This document shows, piece by piece, positions 46,441 through 56,789 of a stretch of DNA of 64,000 nucleotides. The notes beneath the pieces were generated by a model that saw nothing but the letters and a program-made list of their open reading frames with translations, had not been told where the DNA came from and did no database searches. Numbering within the stretch: position 1 is the stretch's first letter; each line of letters starts with the position of its first letter. The stretch is from Tanytarsus gracilentus (lineage: Eukaryota; Arthropoda; Insecta; Diptera; Chironomidae): NCBI GenBank assembly GCA_038502055.1, contig JAXRKN010000035.1, forward strand, positions 748,501-812,500. Direction: 5' to 3'. The translations under genes and the position numbers were made by a program.

Positions 46441-46843
46441 AAAATCATGTGAAAAATATTTTTATTTGTTTTAAATCAAATCTAGATTTAATTTTTCCCC
46501 TTTTGACACTCAAAACTTTTCTTCTTCACCCTTGAGATAAAATTTCTAAACTCAAATTCAAGATTTTCTCAAAATTTAAATTTTATTTCATAACCCAAAA
46601 ATATAATTTTCAACTCACACTATTTAAAAATTATTTTATGACTTTTCAAGTTTGAGAAAGGACAAAAAAACTTCTTCGAGTCAACTTTAAAATATTTCAG
46701 TTTTTCTGTCGCCCGAGGAGAAAATTTTTTCGACACTTTGAAGAAAATTTAAAGTCAGACAAAAACCGCAAATGGAAAATCGTAAAATATTTTGCAAAAT
46801 AAATTTAAAGTTGAAAGAAATTAAATTGAACTGAAAAAGTGCA

Positions 46844-46893
46844 AAAAATGTGGAACGCTTCACGATTTTGCGTGTCATCCTTGCGCAGGGGCC

Positions 46894-46933
<40 letters not shown>

Positions 46934-46950
46934 TCTGCCGAAGCAAGAAC
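46844..46950 (-). ncRNA. U6: U6 spliceosomal snRNA
   Basis: On the minus strand the gene opens GTTCTTGCTTCGGCAGAACA, carries the ACAGAGA box and the AGC triad region (GATTAGCATGG), includes TGACACGCAAAATCGTGAAG, and ends TTCCACATTTTTT, giving 107 nt and a pol III T-run. By eye it matches the fly U6 throughout. U6 is the catalytic-core RNA of the major spliceosome. The upstream DNA does not show an obvious TATA at -30 to -20, so activity of this copy is not certain. Confidence 0.95.
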
Positions 46951-48950
46951 AAAGTTGTAGTGTTTAATCTTCTTCAGTTTGTGCCGCACACATTTTCAAC
47001 TCTCAATAAACACACGATGGAACATCACAGAAATGAACCTCGAACGGCATTTGAAAGACAGCTGGACATTCTTAAATCATTGGAACGGCATGAAAGTGAA
47101 ACTTGACGAATTTAGAATAAAATGAAAATGAAACTTTGAAGTCGAATTTTTAGGTAGAAAAAAATTATTTTTCGCATCAAAACTTAATGATTAAAATTAG
47201 TGATGACGTCATGAATAATTTTTAATTAAATTTTTAAAAATTCGCTAAATAAATTCTTAATCAATTTCATCTCTCACAACTTCAACATTTTTTACAATCA
47301 ATTCAATTTTCGATCAAAATGTTGAGTTGAAAAAAATTATATCGAGAAGTTAAACGGCGATAATGGAAAAATTGTTGAGGAAGCAAAGATGATTGCGATT
47401 TTTATCGCGTTTGCACCTTTTGCAATCATGTGAAAGGTTAAAATTGCTGCTGAAGAGCAAAAACTTGAACAGATGTTGAAGAATTTCTTTGATAATGAAA
47501 TGTTTTGAGAAATAATCGAGTGCGATTTTGTGTTTGATCTTTCACCTTAAAAAATTGCAGTGAAATTTGTTGAAAAAATTAATTCACAAATTAGCTCAAA
47601 AAAAATTATTTTATTGCCATCATAAAAATTATTCGAAGGGTTCGGAAAAATATTAAAACACGAAATGAAATTTATTTTGTCCAAACACACATCGCAGACC
47701 TCAAACTCGTGTCATTTTTTATCACTTTCTTCTTGCTCAACCCTTCAACTCGACTCTTCAAATTTTTCACCTCACAATGAATTTTTTTCTGTTGTTCTTT
47801 CGACTCAATTTCAATTAATTTAAACACGAAACTGCTGCTCGATGGTAAACAAATTTATTACACGACTCGATGACTCAAATAGCTTGCTGTTAATTATGAA
47901 ATGATGCAATGAATTTAAACTACAAGTTTGTGTGTGTTTCGTGAGTTAATTTCGAGGTGAGGAAGGAAGAAAGTTTATCGATTTTTTAGTTAATTTTGTT
48001 ATCATTTCGGGTGAAAATGAAGTTCAAATATTGACTCGAGACTATTTAAGTGACTGAGAAGTTTGTGGAGGAAATTTATTTATTTTTTTATTGATTGGAG
48101 TGAAAATAAATTGAAGAAAAATATTTAAAAAAATTTTATATCAAAAATTCATGAAAATTTTCCTCTCAAACTATTTTTCCTCCTCTCACTTTAATAATTT
48201 CCATAATTCTCATCCTTAAACTCACTAACGACGACTATGATGATGCATGAAGTGAACGATTAACCCTTTTATGCTTCCTCGACTCTCCCCAACTAAAAAC
48301 TCTCGCACTATTTTAGTTTCTCACATCGTCTTCGTCTTTTTATCTCGAGGAAGAAGTGAGTTCAGTTCAGTTCACCCTGAAAGAACTTTAAAGAAATGCA
48401 AATGAGTCTCCTAAAAATGCTAAACGACTCTCGCAGTTAGAAAAAAATTTCACTTCCTGATTTTTTCTCATGAGCATAAAATTTGCATAATAAAAAATTA
48501 TTTTGGGTTACAATTTTTTTATTTAAATCTGTCAGATTTGAAGAAGTTTATAAAAAAATTTAATTGAGATGCAAATTTTAGTTTTTAATCAGAATTGAAA
48601 ATGTGAGAAAATAATTTTTATAAAATATATTTTAAAAAATTAAATTTTGTTTATTAAAATTTTAATTCAACTCATATTCATCACGAAAGATGCTCAAATA
48701 AATTAAAAATTGTCAAATATTAAAACACGAGTCATTGAACTTTTGTTGACCTTCACTCTAACTCAGATTCCACCAATTTTTAACACGTGAAACAATTTTA
48801 ATAATTAAATTAAATTAAAGTCGCTAATTTTTGACGATTTCAATGTTGCGTAATTATTGCGATTAGTCAATTCGATTTCGAAACGTCCTAAACAAAAAAA
48901 TTATCGCTTTAGTTCTAATTAATTTTATGTCAACAAAATTTTTAAGATAA
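46951..48950. other. Intergenic gap
   Basis: No gene. The 5' flank of U6 contains GGAACGGCAT and CGAACGGCAT about 45 bp apart (47,040-47,095). The remainder is AT-rich with no coding signal. Confidence 0.35.
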
Positions 48951-49067
48951 AAAGAAAAAATTTTCTCCTCACAATCTTCAGTTTGCTTCTGACTGACTCT
49001 GTGATCACAAATAAAATTCGAAAATTATCGGGAGAAAAAATAAATTTGAAATTTTTTGTCGCTCAAA

Positions 49068-51060
49068 ATGGTAAAAATTTAGTGAAAAATTTGAGTCTGA
49101 AAAAATTCACTTCAACTTCTAAATTTTCTTCAGACACTTTCAATTTTGATTGTGGCAGCACTGATAGCATCAGCAGCAATTCAAATTCAAACCAAATCAC
49201 ACGATGGATCACACGAAGATCAGCCACAATTTGACGAAGTAAATTTTTTAAAACTCTAAAGTGTAAAATTTACGAAAGCTAAAATTAAAATTTATATTTT
49301 AAAGCAAAATGTTTCAAATTTTCATACAAACATTTCAACTGATGTCGATATTCCGCCAAGCATTAATTGGACCTCACATGATCTTTTTGATATTTGGAAA
49401 GTAAGTTCGAGTTAAAGACTGAAAATTTATTTTTTAAATTTTTAATGAACGTTAAATTTTATTAATATTTTAAAAAACAAATTTTATAAATTTTTAAATT
49501 TGTAAAATTTATAATTTTTTTAAAAAATCTAAATTTTATAAATTTATTTAAAATTTGTAAATTTTGTAAATTTATAAACAATTGGTAAATTTTACTGAGA
49601 TTTTGGACATGGATAAAATTATTTAAATTCAACAAATGAACTTAAATAAAAAATTTCCGTAAATTTTCATTCGACTTTTCTCAAATAATTTTTTCAAAAT
49701 CTCAAATTTAAAAGTATAAACGACTTAAAAATTTCATAAAAATTCAATGAAAATTTTAGATAAAATTCGACAAGCGATATGCAACACCAGAAGAAAACGA
49801 TCGTCGACGCGTGATTTTCTATGAGAATGTTCAAATTGTTAATTCAAACAACCTTGACTTCGATGCTGGACGAGTTTCATTTAAAATGGCAAAAACAAAA
49901 TTCTGTGACTTGACTGCCGAAGAATTCATTAAATATCACACTGGATATAAGCCGCAAAAATCAAGAAGTAATTCATCGTACTTTGAACCGTCAATGAATC
50001 AAACAATTCCAGATGAATTTGACTGGAGACAAAGAGGCGCTGTAACACCCGTAAAAAGTCAAAGTAAAAAATTATTTTTAGTAATTAATTCAAAAATTAA
50101 ATTTTAATTTCTCAAAATTCAGGAAATTGTTCGAGGTAAAATTTTTATAAATTGTAAATTAATTAAATTAAATTTTAATTTAACAGTTCTTGGGTTTTTG
50201 CGGCCGGCACTGCTTTAGCATCTCACACATTCCTTAAAACTGGAGATGGTCCAATTTCACTAAGTGCACAGCAATTATTTGATTGCGTTGACGGTAAAAT
50301 TTTAAATTTTTTAAATTAAATTTATTTTTATTCAATTCCAGAAAATCTTTCGTCCTACAACTGTTCAAGTGGATACGATGCAAGGCAAGCACTCGATTAC
50401 ATCGCGAAAAATGGAATCAACACTGAGTCTTTGTATCCGTATGTGTCGGGAAGAGGGATTGATAAACAAAAATGCAAATATGACTCAACTAAAATTGTCG
50501 CAAGATGTCAAGGCTACAAAGAAATCAGACCAGGTGATGAGGAAGCTCTTAAACAAGCAATCGCGACTGGTATGAAAAATATTTAAATAAAATTTAAAAT
50601 TTTTGAACATTTTTATAATTTTTTAGTCGGACCAGTTGTGGGAAGTTTTCACGTTGACGACAGAATGAAACTTTTTCACATGGGTAAGAACAACGAAGGT
50701 GAAATTTTTGATGTTCCCGACTGCAGTAAAGAGGCAAATTATCAAGCATTGATTGTTGGATATGGAAAGCGTGAGAGTGACGGCAAAGAATATTGGTAAA
50801 AAATTTGAGTTAAAATTTTCATTTTTCATAATTTTTTTACTCATTAAAATGTAAAAATTTAAGTTTGAATTATATTTTTGAATTTTAATTAATTTTAAAT
50901 TATTTTTTTAAATTTTAGAATTAAATTAATTTTTTAAAACATTTTTAGGTTCATCAAAAATTATTGGGGTGCAAACTGGAATCGCGATGGATATTTTAAG
51001 CTGGCAAGGAATAAAAATCTTTGCGGCATTGCAGATAATGCTTTTTATCCAATTGTGTAG
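49068..51060 (+). CDS. Papain-family (C1A, cathepsin L-like) pseudoenzyme
   Basis: Nine coding exons join in frame: 49068-49070, 49134-49238, 49305-49400, 49760-50063, 50123-50135, 50187-50293, 50342-50569, 50627-50795 and 50949-51060, giving 378 residues. A signal peptide (TLSILIVAALIASAA) is followed by an I29-type prodomain with an ERFNIN-like E..DRRRVIFYENVQIVNSNN and a peptidase domain starting IPDEFDWRQRGAVTPVKSQ. The oxyanion Gln is kept, but the motif normally CGSCW reads C172-S-S-S175-W, so the nucleophile Cys is Ser. The catalytic His of the DHGV region is Gln325 (NYQALIVGYG). Asn346 of KNYW is kept. The frame is open and splice sites are good, so this looks like a maintained secreted non-catalytic homologue. 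A TCAGT initiator (48978) with an upstream ATAAAAAG suggests its promoter; AATAAA follows the stop. Confidence 0.85.
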
Positions 51061-52162
51061 ACATTTAAAATTTAAAAAAAAGGAAAATAAATTTTGAAAA
51101 GTTTTAGAACTTTTAAAAAAATTAAAAAAATTTATTTTTTTTGAATAAATTTGAAAAGTTTTAGAATTTTTGAAAATAAAATTATTTTATTATTTTTTGT
51201 AAAATTAAATTTTAATATTTTTATTGAAGCAAGAGGTACGGTAAGGACAGAAGCTGAGCATGATGCGTCTGACTAGGATCGAAATATACCCGAGAGCTAC
51301 CACTTTGTTGATTCCAAAACCAAATAAAATTTAAATATTTTTTGACTGCGTTACAAATTGATTTAATTTAAAATCGAACTTTCACTCTGAAGAGACTTGA
51401 AATTTTTTATTTTTGTTCATTTTCTAAAATGAATTTTTTGTAATAAAATCGAAATGGCAACAATTTTTCATTTTTCTTATCAGTAAAATTTTCTTCATAA
51501 ATTTTCAACACGCGCGACTTTTCAGAAAAGCACAAACGAAGCAGCAAAAAAGACAAAAAACATTAAAATCGATTTCAGAGCGAGCACAAGAAAAATAAAG
51601 AAGAAAAAGAAGCAAAAAATGAGAAAATGTCTTGGAAATAAATTTTACGTCGAAAAAATTTTCTTCTCCATTGTTGAAAATTTCTCGCGCTTTCCGGAAA
51701 ATTTTAAATCCTCGAAATAAATTTTTAATGACTCAAAATTTTCTCGCAGTTGCGAAAACAAAGAAAATTTTTTTATAACTCGAGTAAATAAAAAAAATCC
51801 CGGGAAATTTTAAACCCAGATGAAAAACAAATAAAAAAAATTTCAAATCGACTCATTTCAATTTTATTTTTTATTTTCATGTAAAGAACAAAAAAAATTT
51901 CATCGCACATCGTCAACATCATTCGTGAGCTCACACGAGAGAGAGAAAAACATAAAAAACATACATTCGAGCTCACATTCGAGTTTTTCCCATTTCACAT
52001 TCGAAGCCACGCCTTTCAAGTTCTCTTTTCTCGCAGTTCTCTCTCACTCCGTTCACATACATTCGACTGCTTTTGCCGCTCGCTTGCTGATAAATTTTGA
52101 GCTGAATTTATTTTATTTATTTGAGATGTGAAATTTATTTTTGCGCTCACATGATTTAAATT
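51061..52162. other. Intergenic gap
   Basis: The gap between the cathepsin-like and zinc-finger genes is AT-rich. It contains the second copy of a dispersed repeat at 51,237-51,325 and no coding signal. Confidence 0.4.
51237..51325 (+). repeat. Dispersed repeat, copy 2
   Basis: Aligns with 9,990-10,080. The shared core reads GAGAGCTACC(A/G)CTTTGTT, then AAAACCAAAT. It lies about 180 bp past the stop codon of the cathepsin-like gene and may lie in or near its 3' end. Confidence 0.5.
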
Positions 52163-53413
52163 CTAATGAAAAGTCTTGAAATGTTTAACCAAACTCGATT
52201 TGCTGCCTTTAAAGATTTTCCCGCAAAAATCGCACTCGAACTTTAAATTTCCATGCACAAACTTCATGTGAGTGCTTAAAGATTTTTTGCTGCCAAGAAG
52301 CGCACGACATTTTTCGCATTTTAAAAATTTTGCTCCAGATTTTAATTTTTCTTCATATTTTTCGTGAACTTTTTCATGTTTTCCGAAATCTTTTTTGTCG
52401 TTTGATGAAAATTTGCATTTTTGACAGTTGAAATTTTTCTTCTCGTCGCCGTGGACATTTTTTAAGTGTCGATTGAGAGTAAAATTGCTGCTGAAAGTTT
52501 TCGCACAAATTAAACATTTTAGTGCTTTTGGATTTTCGTGAATTTTCGAATGTTGTTCGAGTAAAATTTGACGTGAAAATATTTTCTCGCATTTTTCGCA
52601 CTCAAATTTAATCTCGTGAGTTTTTTGATGAGCTCGAAAAGTTCGCAAAGTTTTAAAAGTCATCAAACATTTTTCACATTCGAGTTTTTCCATCACAACG
52701 TGAACTTCTTTCATGTGCTGATTAAAATAATTCGCTTTAATTAATTCGCTGCAAATTTTACAATAAATTTTTGACATGTGAAAAGTTTTCAAGTGAGAAA
52801 AAAGATTTTTCTTGACCGCAAAAGTTTTCGCGCAAAAATCGCACTCGAAAGTTTTCTCAATTTCGCAGTGAAATTCTCGAATGTGATCGAAAAGTGAATT
52901 TTTGTGCTTTGAAGTCGATCCACAAATGTCACAAGTGAAATTTAACTCAATTTCGTGAACATTTTCAACGTGAACTTTCAAAGCCGTCAAATCTCGAAAT
53001 TTTCTCTTACAAATTTTACAAACTGCACAAATGTGATTTTCGAAAGATTTTTTCTGACGAAATTTTCTGTCGCATTTCGAACAATAAAAATTGTTCACGT
53101 GATTTTGTTCGATGTGCGATTCGAGTCGAGCTCGACGATCGAAAGTTTTTAGACATTTTAAACATTTAAAATTTTTAACTTTTGCGAATTCAATTTTGAC
53201 TTTTTGAGGTTTTGGAAGTTCAATTGTGAGCGAAATAAATTGAGTCGAAAATTCTTCCTTTAAATTATTTAAATATTTTTTGTCAAACTTTTCTTCTTTG
53301 ATTTTAGAGTTTTTGAAATTCTTTGAAATTATTTCAAACTGTTCTTCTTTTTCTTTCTTAAATTCCACACAAGAATTTTCACTTAATTCTTCGAGTTTAA
53401 TTTTATTTTCCAT
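52163..53413 (-). CDS. C2H2 zinc-finger protein, about twelve fingers, single exon
   Basis: A 416-residue uninterrupted frame. The first 85 residues are acidic and Lys-rich without a ZAD or BTB domain. From residue about 83 onwards are roughly twelve C2H2 fingers, for example FKCLKCLKTFDRRARLESHI, FTCDICGSTSKHKNSLFDHI, FECDFCAKTFAVKKNLFSHL, and finally FECDFCGKIFKGSKSSLVKH. The second finger (FYCSKCDRKFRQKKSFENHI) has Cys in place of the second His, and two fingers have unusual linkers. Most linkers are not TGEKP, so tight DNA winding by all fingers is uncertain. It is probably a nuclear DNA-binding regulator. The lack of introns, when neighbouring genes have them, allows a retroposed origin, but no flanking duplication or poly(A) trace was seen. 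Confidence 0.88.
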   Translation of the reverse strand: MENKIKLEELSENSCVEFKKEKEEQFEIISKNFKNSKIKEEKFDKKYLNNLKEEFSTQFISLTIELPKPQKVKIEFAKVKNFKCLKCLKTFDRRARLESHIEQNHVNNFYCSKCDRKFRQKKSFENHICAVCKICKRKFRDLTALKVHVENVHEIELNFTCDICGSTSKHKNSLFDHIREFHCEIEKTFECDFCAKTFAVKKNLFSHLKTFHMSKIYCKICSELIKANYFNQHMKEVHVVMEKLECEKCLMTFKTLRTFRAHQKTHEIKFECEKCEKIFSRQILLEQHSKIHENPKALKCLICAKTFSSNFTLNRHLKNVHGDEKKNFNCQKCKFSSNDKKDFGKHEKVHEKYEEKLKSGAKFLKCEKCRALLGSKKSLSTHMKFVHGNLKFECDFCGKIFKGSKSSLVKHFKTFH

Positions 53414-56400
53414 TTTTGAACGTCTTTAATGGTCGAACTCTGACGATGAAATAAAAAATATTTTCAGGTAAATTTAAAACTTTTTAAAAACTTCAATAAA
53501 ATCAAAAAAATTTCTCCGACTTGTGTGCGAGTTTTGTGAATTCTTCTCGTGCCTTCAGAAATTTCCTGCAAAGTCATCGCGTCACGATTCGAGTTGAGAT
53601 TTGTGATTTGGAGGTTGGCGATGTGTGTTTATTGGATTTCGAGAGCAATTTCACATGTGAAAGAAAAAAATCAAATCGAACAATTCAAAAAAAAATTGTA
53701 ACTTGCGCCTTCTCATTTTCGTCTCGCGTCTCGCGACTTTTAACTTCGTGAGTTTAAATTTTCGGCATTGAAGAGATGAATGAGATGATGATCGCTCAAT
53801 GTCGATCGGAATTTTTTGTTTATTTTAGAGAGAAATTGTTTGAAATTTTATGAGGATTAAAAATTAATTAAAATTCATTTTTTAACTTTTAAATTATTTA
53901 AATTCATTAAATCGAAAACATTTCACGACTTTCTCTCATGATCGCGATTTTAATGATCAACTTTTAAAATTCTTCTCGACTCTCGAAATAAAAAAATAAT
54001 TTATCGGTAGTTGATCTAAGTCAATTAGCAGCAATTTCCAAAATAATATTTTTCTTCTTCTTTTTCAATGAAATTTCAGAGGAAAGCAAAAGAATAAATG
54101 AGCAGCGAATGATTTGAGGAATTAGTAAAGCACACACTGAAGTGATCTCACATGATTTCGATGAGTCGAAGATTTTTTTACTCTTCAATTTGCTTTTGAT
54201 TAATTTCCAGATCATTTCACATCACAAACAACTCAATCGAATCGATTTAAGATCAGATTTGAGATAATTTTGTGAACTTTTTTGATGTGTGAAGAAATTT
54301 TAAAATTTGTTAAGAAAATTTAAAATTTTTACTGCAAACTCAAAAAAAATTCTTCATCGATCACAAAAACGGCCGGAAGCAAAAATTTTCCGCTTGATTG
54401 AAATTTTTCTCATCATCTTCAACCTGTGATTTACTTTTCGAGCTTCATTTTCAAATTTCTTCTTCACTTAATTGATTAAAATTTTTTTTCATCGCCGATT
54501 TTTCATAGTCGAGATTTTTTCTCTATTTGTTTTTTTATGATGAGAATTTTCACTAAATTTATGCAGCAATCGATCCGAAACGGTTCTGTTTGTGCTTTTT
54601 TGCTTCTTTTTGTTACTTTTTAGGTTTTTCTCTCGTTCACTTAATAACGGAGATTTTTTTTAGTTTTGTGAATGAAATTTTTCTCGCTGAAGTTCAAGCG
54701 ATAAAAATTTATTTGCAGAATAATTAAAAATTGCTATAAATAATTCAAGGATTTTAAATTTTCATCTCACTTTTGCCGTTTTCAAAGTCCAACATCGGAA
54801 AAATTAATTTTTTCTCATCTCGAAAACTTACGAAGATTTTTTCGCGCTTAAACTTTTTCATTCACTTTAAATTTCTCGAACCACACGAATCTAATCATGA
54901 GACTTGCAGCAAGTGAGTGCAAGAAAAAACCGCAAGAGAGTTGTGACTGTCACAAAATCAGCGAAGAAGAAGAACTTTGATGAAAACCTCAAGAGGAAAT
55001 TTTTATGAATGAAAAAGTGCAAAACCACTTTTTGACTCTTCAGCAGTCAATTTTTTTATTATTGAATTCGAGTGCGGTTGAGCGAGTCGATTTTGACCTT
55101 CGAGGAGTTATTTAAAATTCCATAAAGTGCAAAACAAAATAAATGGCAGTCATTAGAAGTCGACACGATGGCCATAAATACATGCGGGATGATTTAGAGC
55201 ATACATGAGTCGGGTGCACAGCTGGAAGTCGAGCAGTGAATGTGAAGAGTCACGAGTTGAGACTCATGTAAGGTGATAATTGCGGCGATTCATCAAGCGC
55301 TTCATAATTTTATGGATTTGTAACGAAAAAAAGCTCACAATGGACAATTGTTTCATTTCATTTGCAATTTTTCTCTCGCGAGATGCGATGAGAATTGACC
55401 GAAAATAAAAAGTTCACACATAAAATGCTCATCGGACGTGTAATTAGACTTCACAATTGCTAATCTTAGAGTGAGTTTAGAGAAAGCCGAATCATAACTG
55501 AAAACACACATCGACCATCTCATGCATTAAGTATGTGATCACCAAAAATCGTGAGAAAATTTCTTAAAACAATCGAAAAAAATTTTCACACGAAAAAAGT
55601 GATTTTAAAAAAGAGGAAATGAAAATTTTAAAAAATTTGTGTGTGTGTGGATGCGAGTTGAGTTTGATCTCATGTGATGATAAGAAAAAATTTCCACAAA
55701 TCTCAAACCGAAATTGTCAATTTTTGCTGTACATAAAATCACAAAATATTTTCTTGTGTTTGTGAGAATTTTTATGTGCACGAGTCGATGAGTGAGTTAG
55801 TTGGTCGACGTGGGTGGGTGGATGGCTCGAAATAAAAGGGTTACATGGAGCGTCTTTGGATTTCGCTCGAGATAAATAAAATAAAATAAAAAGAAAGCAT
55901 GTGTGTGTGTGTGTGTGCTGGCAACCCCTTCGCTCGAAAAACATCTCGAAAGTACGCATGAACTGAAAAATTCTTCCATACGCAACAGAAAAAGAAGAAT
56001 TCACATGGGGTTGACGAGAGAGAGAGAAAACTTTTTTGTGGGTGGATTGAGATGTGAAATTGGAAAAATGTGTGTGTGTGTCAGCTCAACTCATATATGA
56101 GTCTCACATTCACAGAGTGTGTGATGATTGAAGGGAAAAAGAGGTGGAATATGCGCGAGAGCCATATATGAGCCACTAACACCGTCGCAAATCCACCGCA
56201 CAAACACCAACAACAAAAAAAGCAACGATAGAAATGAATTATGTGTGTGTGAGTGCGGAGTGAACATGCGATGTATGTTTTTTTTTCGGCTGCTACATAT
56301 TTTGTACATGAGTACGTGAGTAACAGTTCGGAGCGGTGAACGAATGGCTAAAAAGTGAGTGAGCGAGAGCGAGTTGAAGAAAATAAAAACAATAAAAGAG

Positions 56401-56500
56401 GAAAGCAAAAAATTTCTCTCATCTCTTCGTGGCGTGCACGGGAGTGTACGAGGGGGGCACACGCGAGACGATTGGAAATGAAGAAGAAACTTCTTTTTTT
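53414..56500. other. Gene-free region, upstream DNA of the BTB gene
   Basis: No coding exon. From about 55,200 the DNA becomes less AT-rich with GT-, GA- and CT-runs, including (GT)n at 55,901-55,917 and 56,071-56,079. These look like the start of a regulatory region serving the + strand gene to the right. Confidence 0.35.
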
Positions 56501-56529
56501 TTCTTGATATGATCGCACATCATACAACA

Positions 56530-56655
56530 CACACATTTCTCTCCTCTCTCTCTCCGGCCTTTCTCTCCCCCTCGTTCAACTCACTCGCAGCGTGTGTACA
56601 TACACATCAGTATATGACTCTCTCTATTTCTTTCTCTCTCTCTCTCACTGCTATA
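56530..56655. promoter_or_regulatory. CT/GA-rich tract, GAGA-factor-type sites
   Basis: Repeated CTCTC and TCTCTCTCTC runs (56,538-56,575 and 56,619-56,650) lie 100-200 bp before an initiator/DPE promoter. In flies such GAGA elements commonly mark promoters of developmental genes. Binding is inferred. Confidence 0.4.
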
Positions 56656-56753
56656 TGTGTATACAAAAAAACGAATGTGTGGAGCTCACATCAAGCAACA
56701 AACATGTTCTCATGATACACGTACGAGAAAAAATAACAACTAGACGGGGTTCC

Positions 56754-56787
56754 TCAGTCTCATTTTTCGTCTCAAAATGTACGGTTG
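56754..56787 (+). promoter_or_regulatory. Initiator plus downstream promoter element
   Basis: TCAGTC occupies 56754-56759 with the +1 A at 56756. GGTTG at 56783-56787 matches the DPE consensus RGWYV at exactly +28 to +32. No TATA box lies 30 bp upstream. TATA-less Inr/DPE promoters are typical of fly developmental regulators, which fits the jim lovell-like gene downstream on the same strand. No transcript evidence is available. Confidence 0.5.
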
Positions 56788-56789
56788 AG

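Noticed and set aside
48983..49234. An 83-codon frame overlapping the start of the cathepsin-like gene.
   Set aside because: It crosses a predicted intron and is out of frame with the signal peptide encoded at 49134-49238.
56091..56715. Several 60-120 codon frames on both strands near 56.1-56.7 kb.
   Set aside because: They arise from CT/GT-rich simple sequence in a promoter-like region and have no family resemblance.
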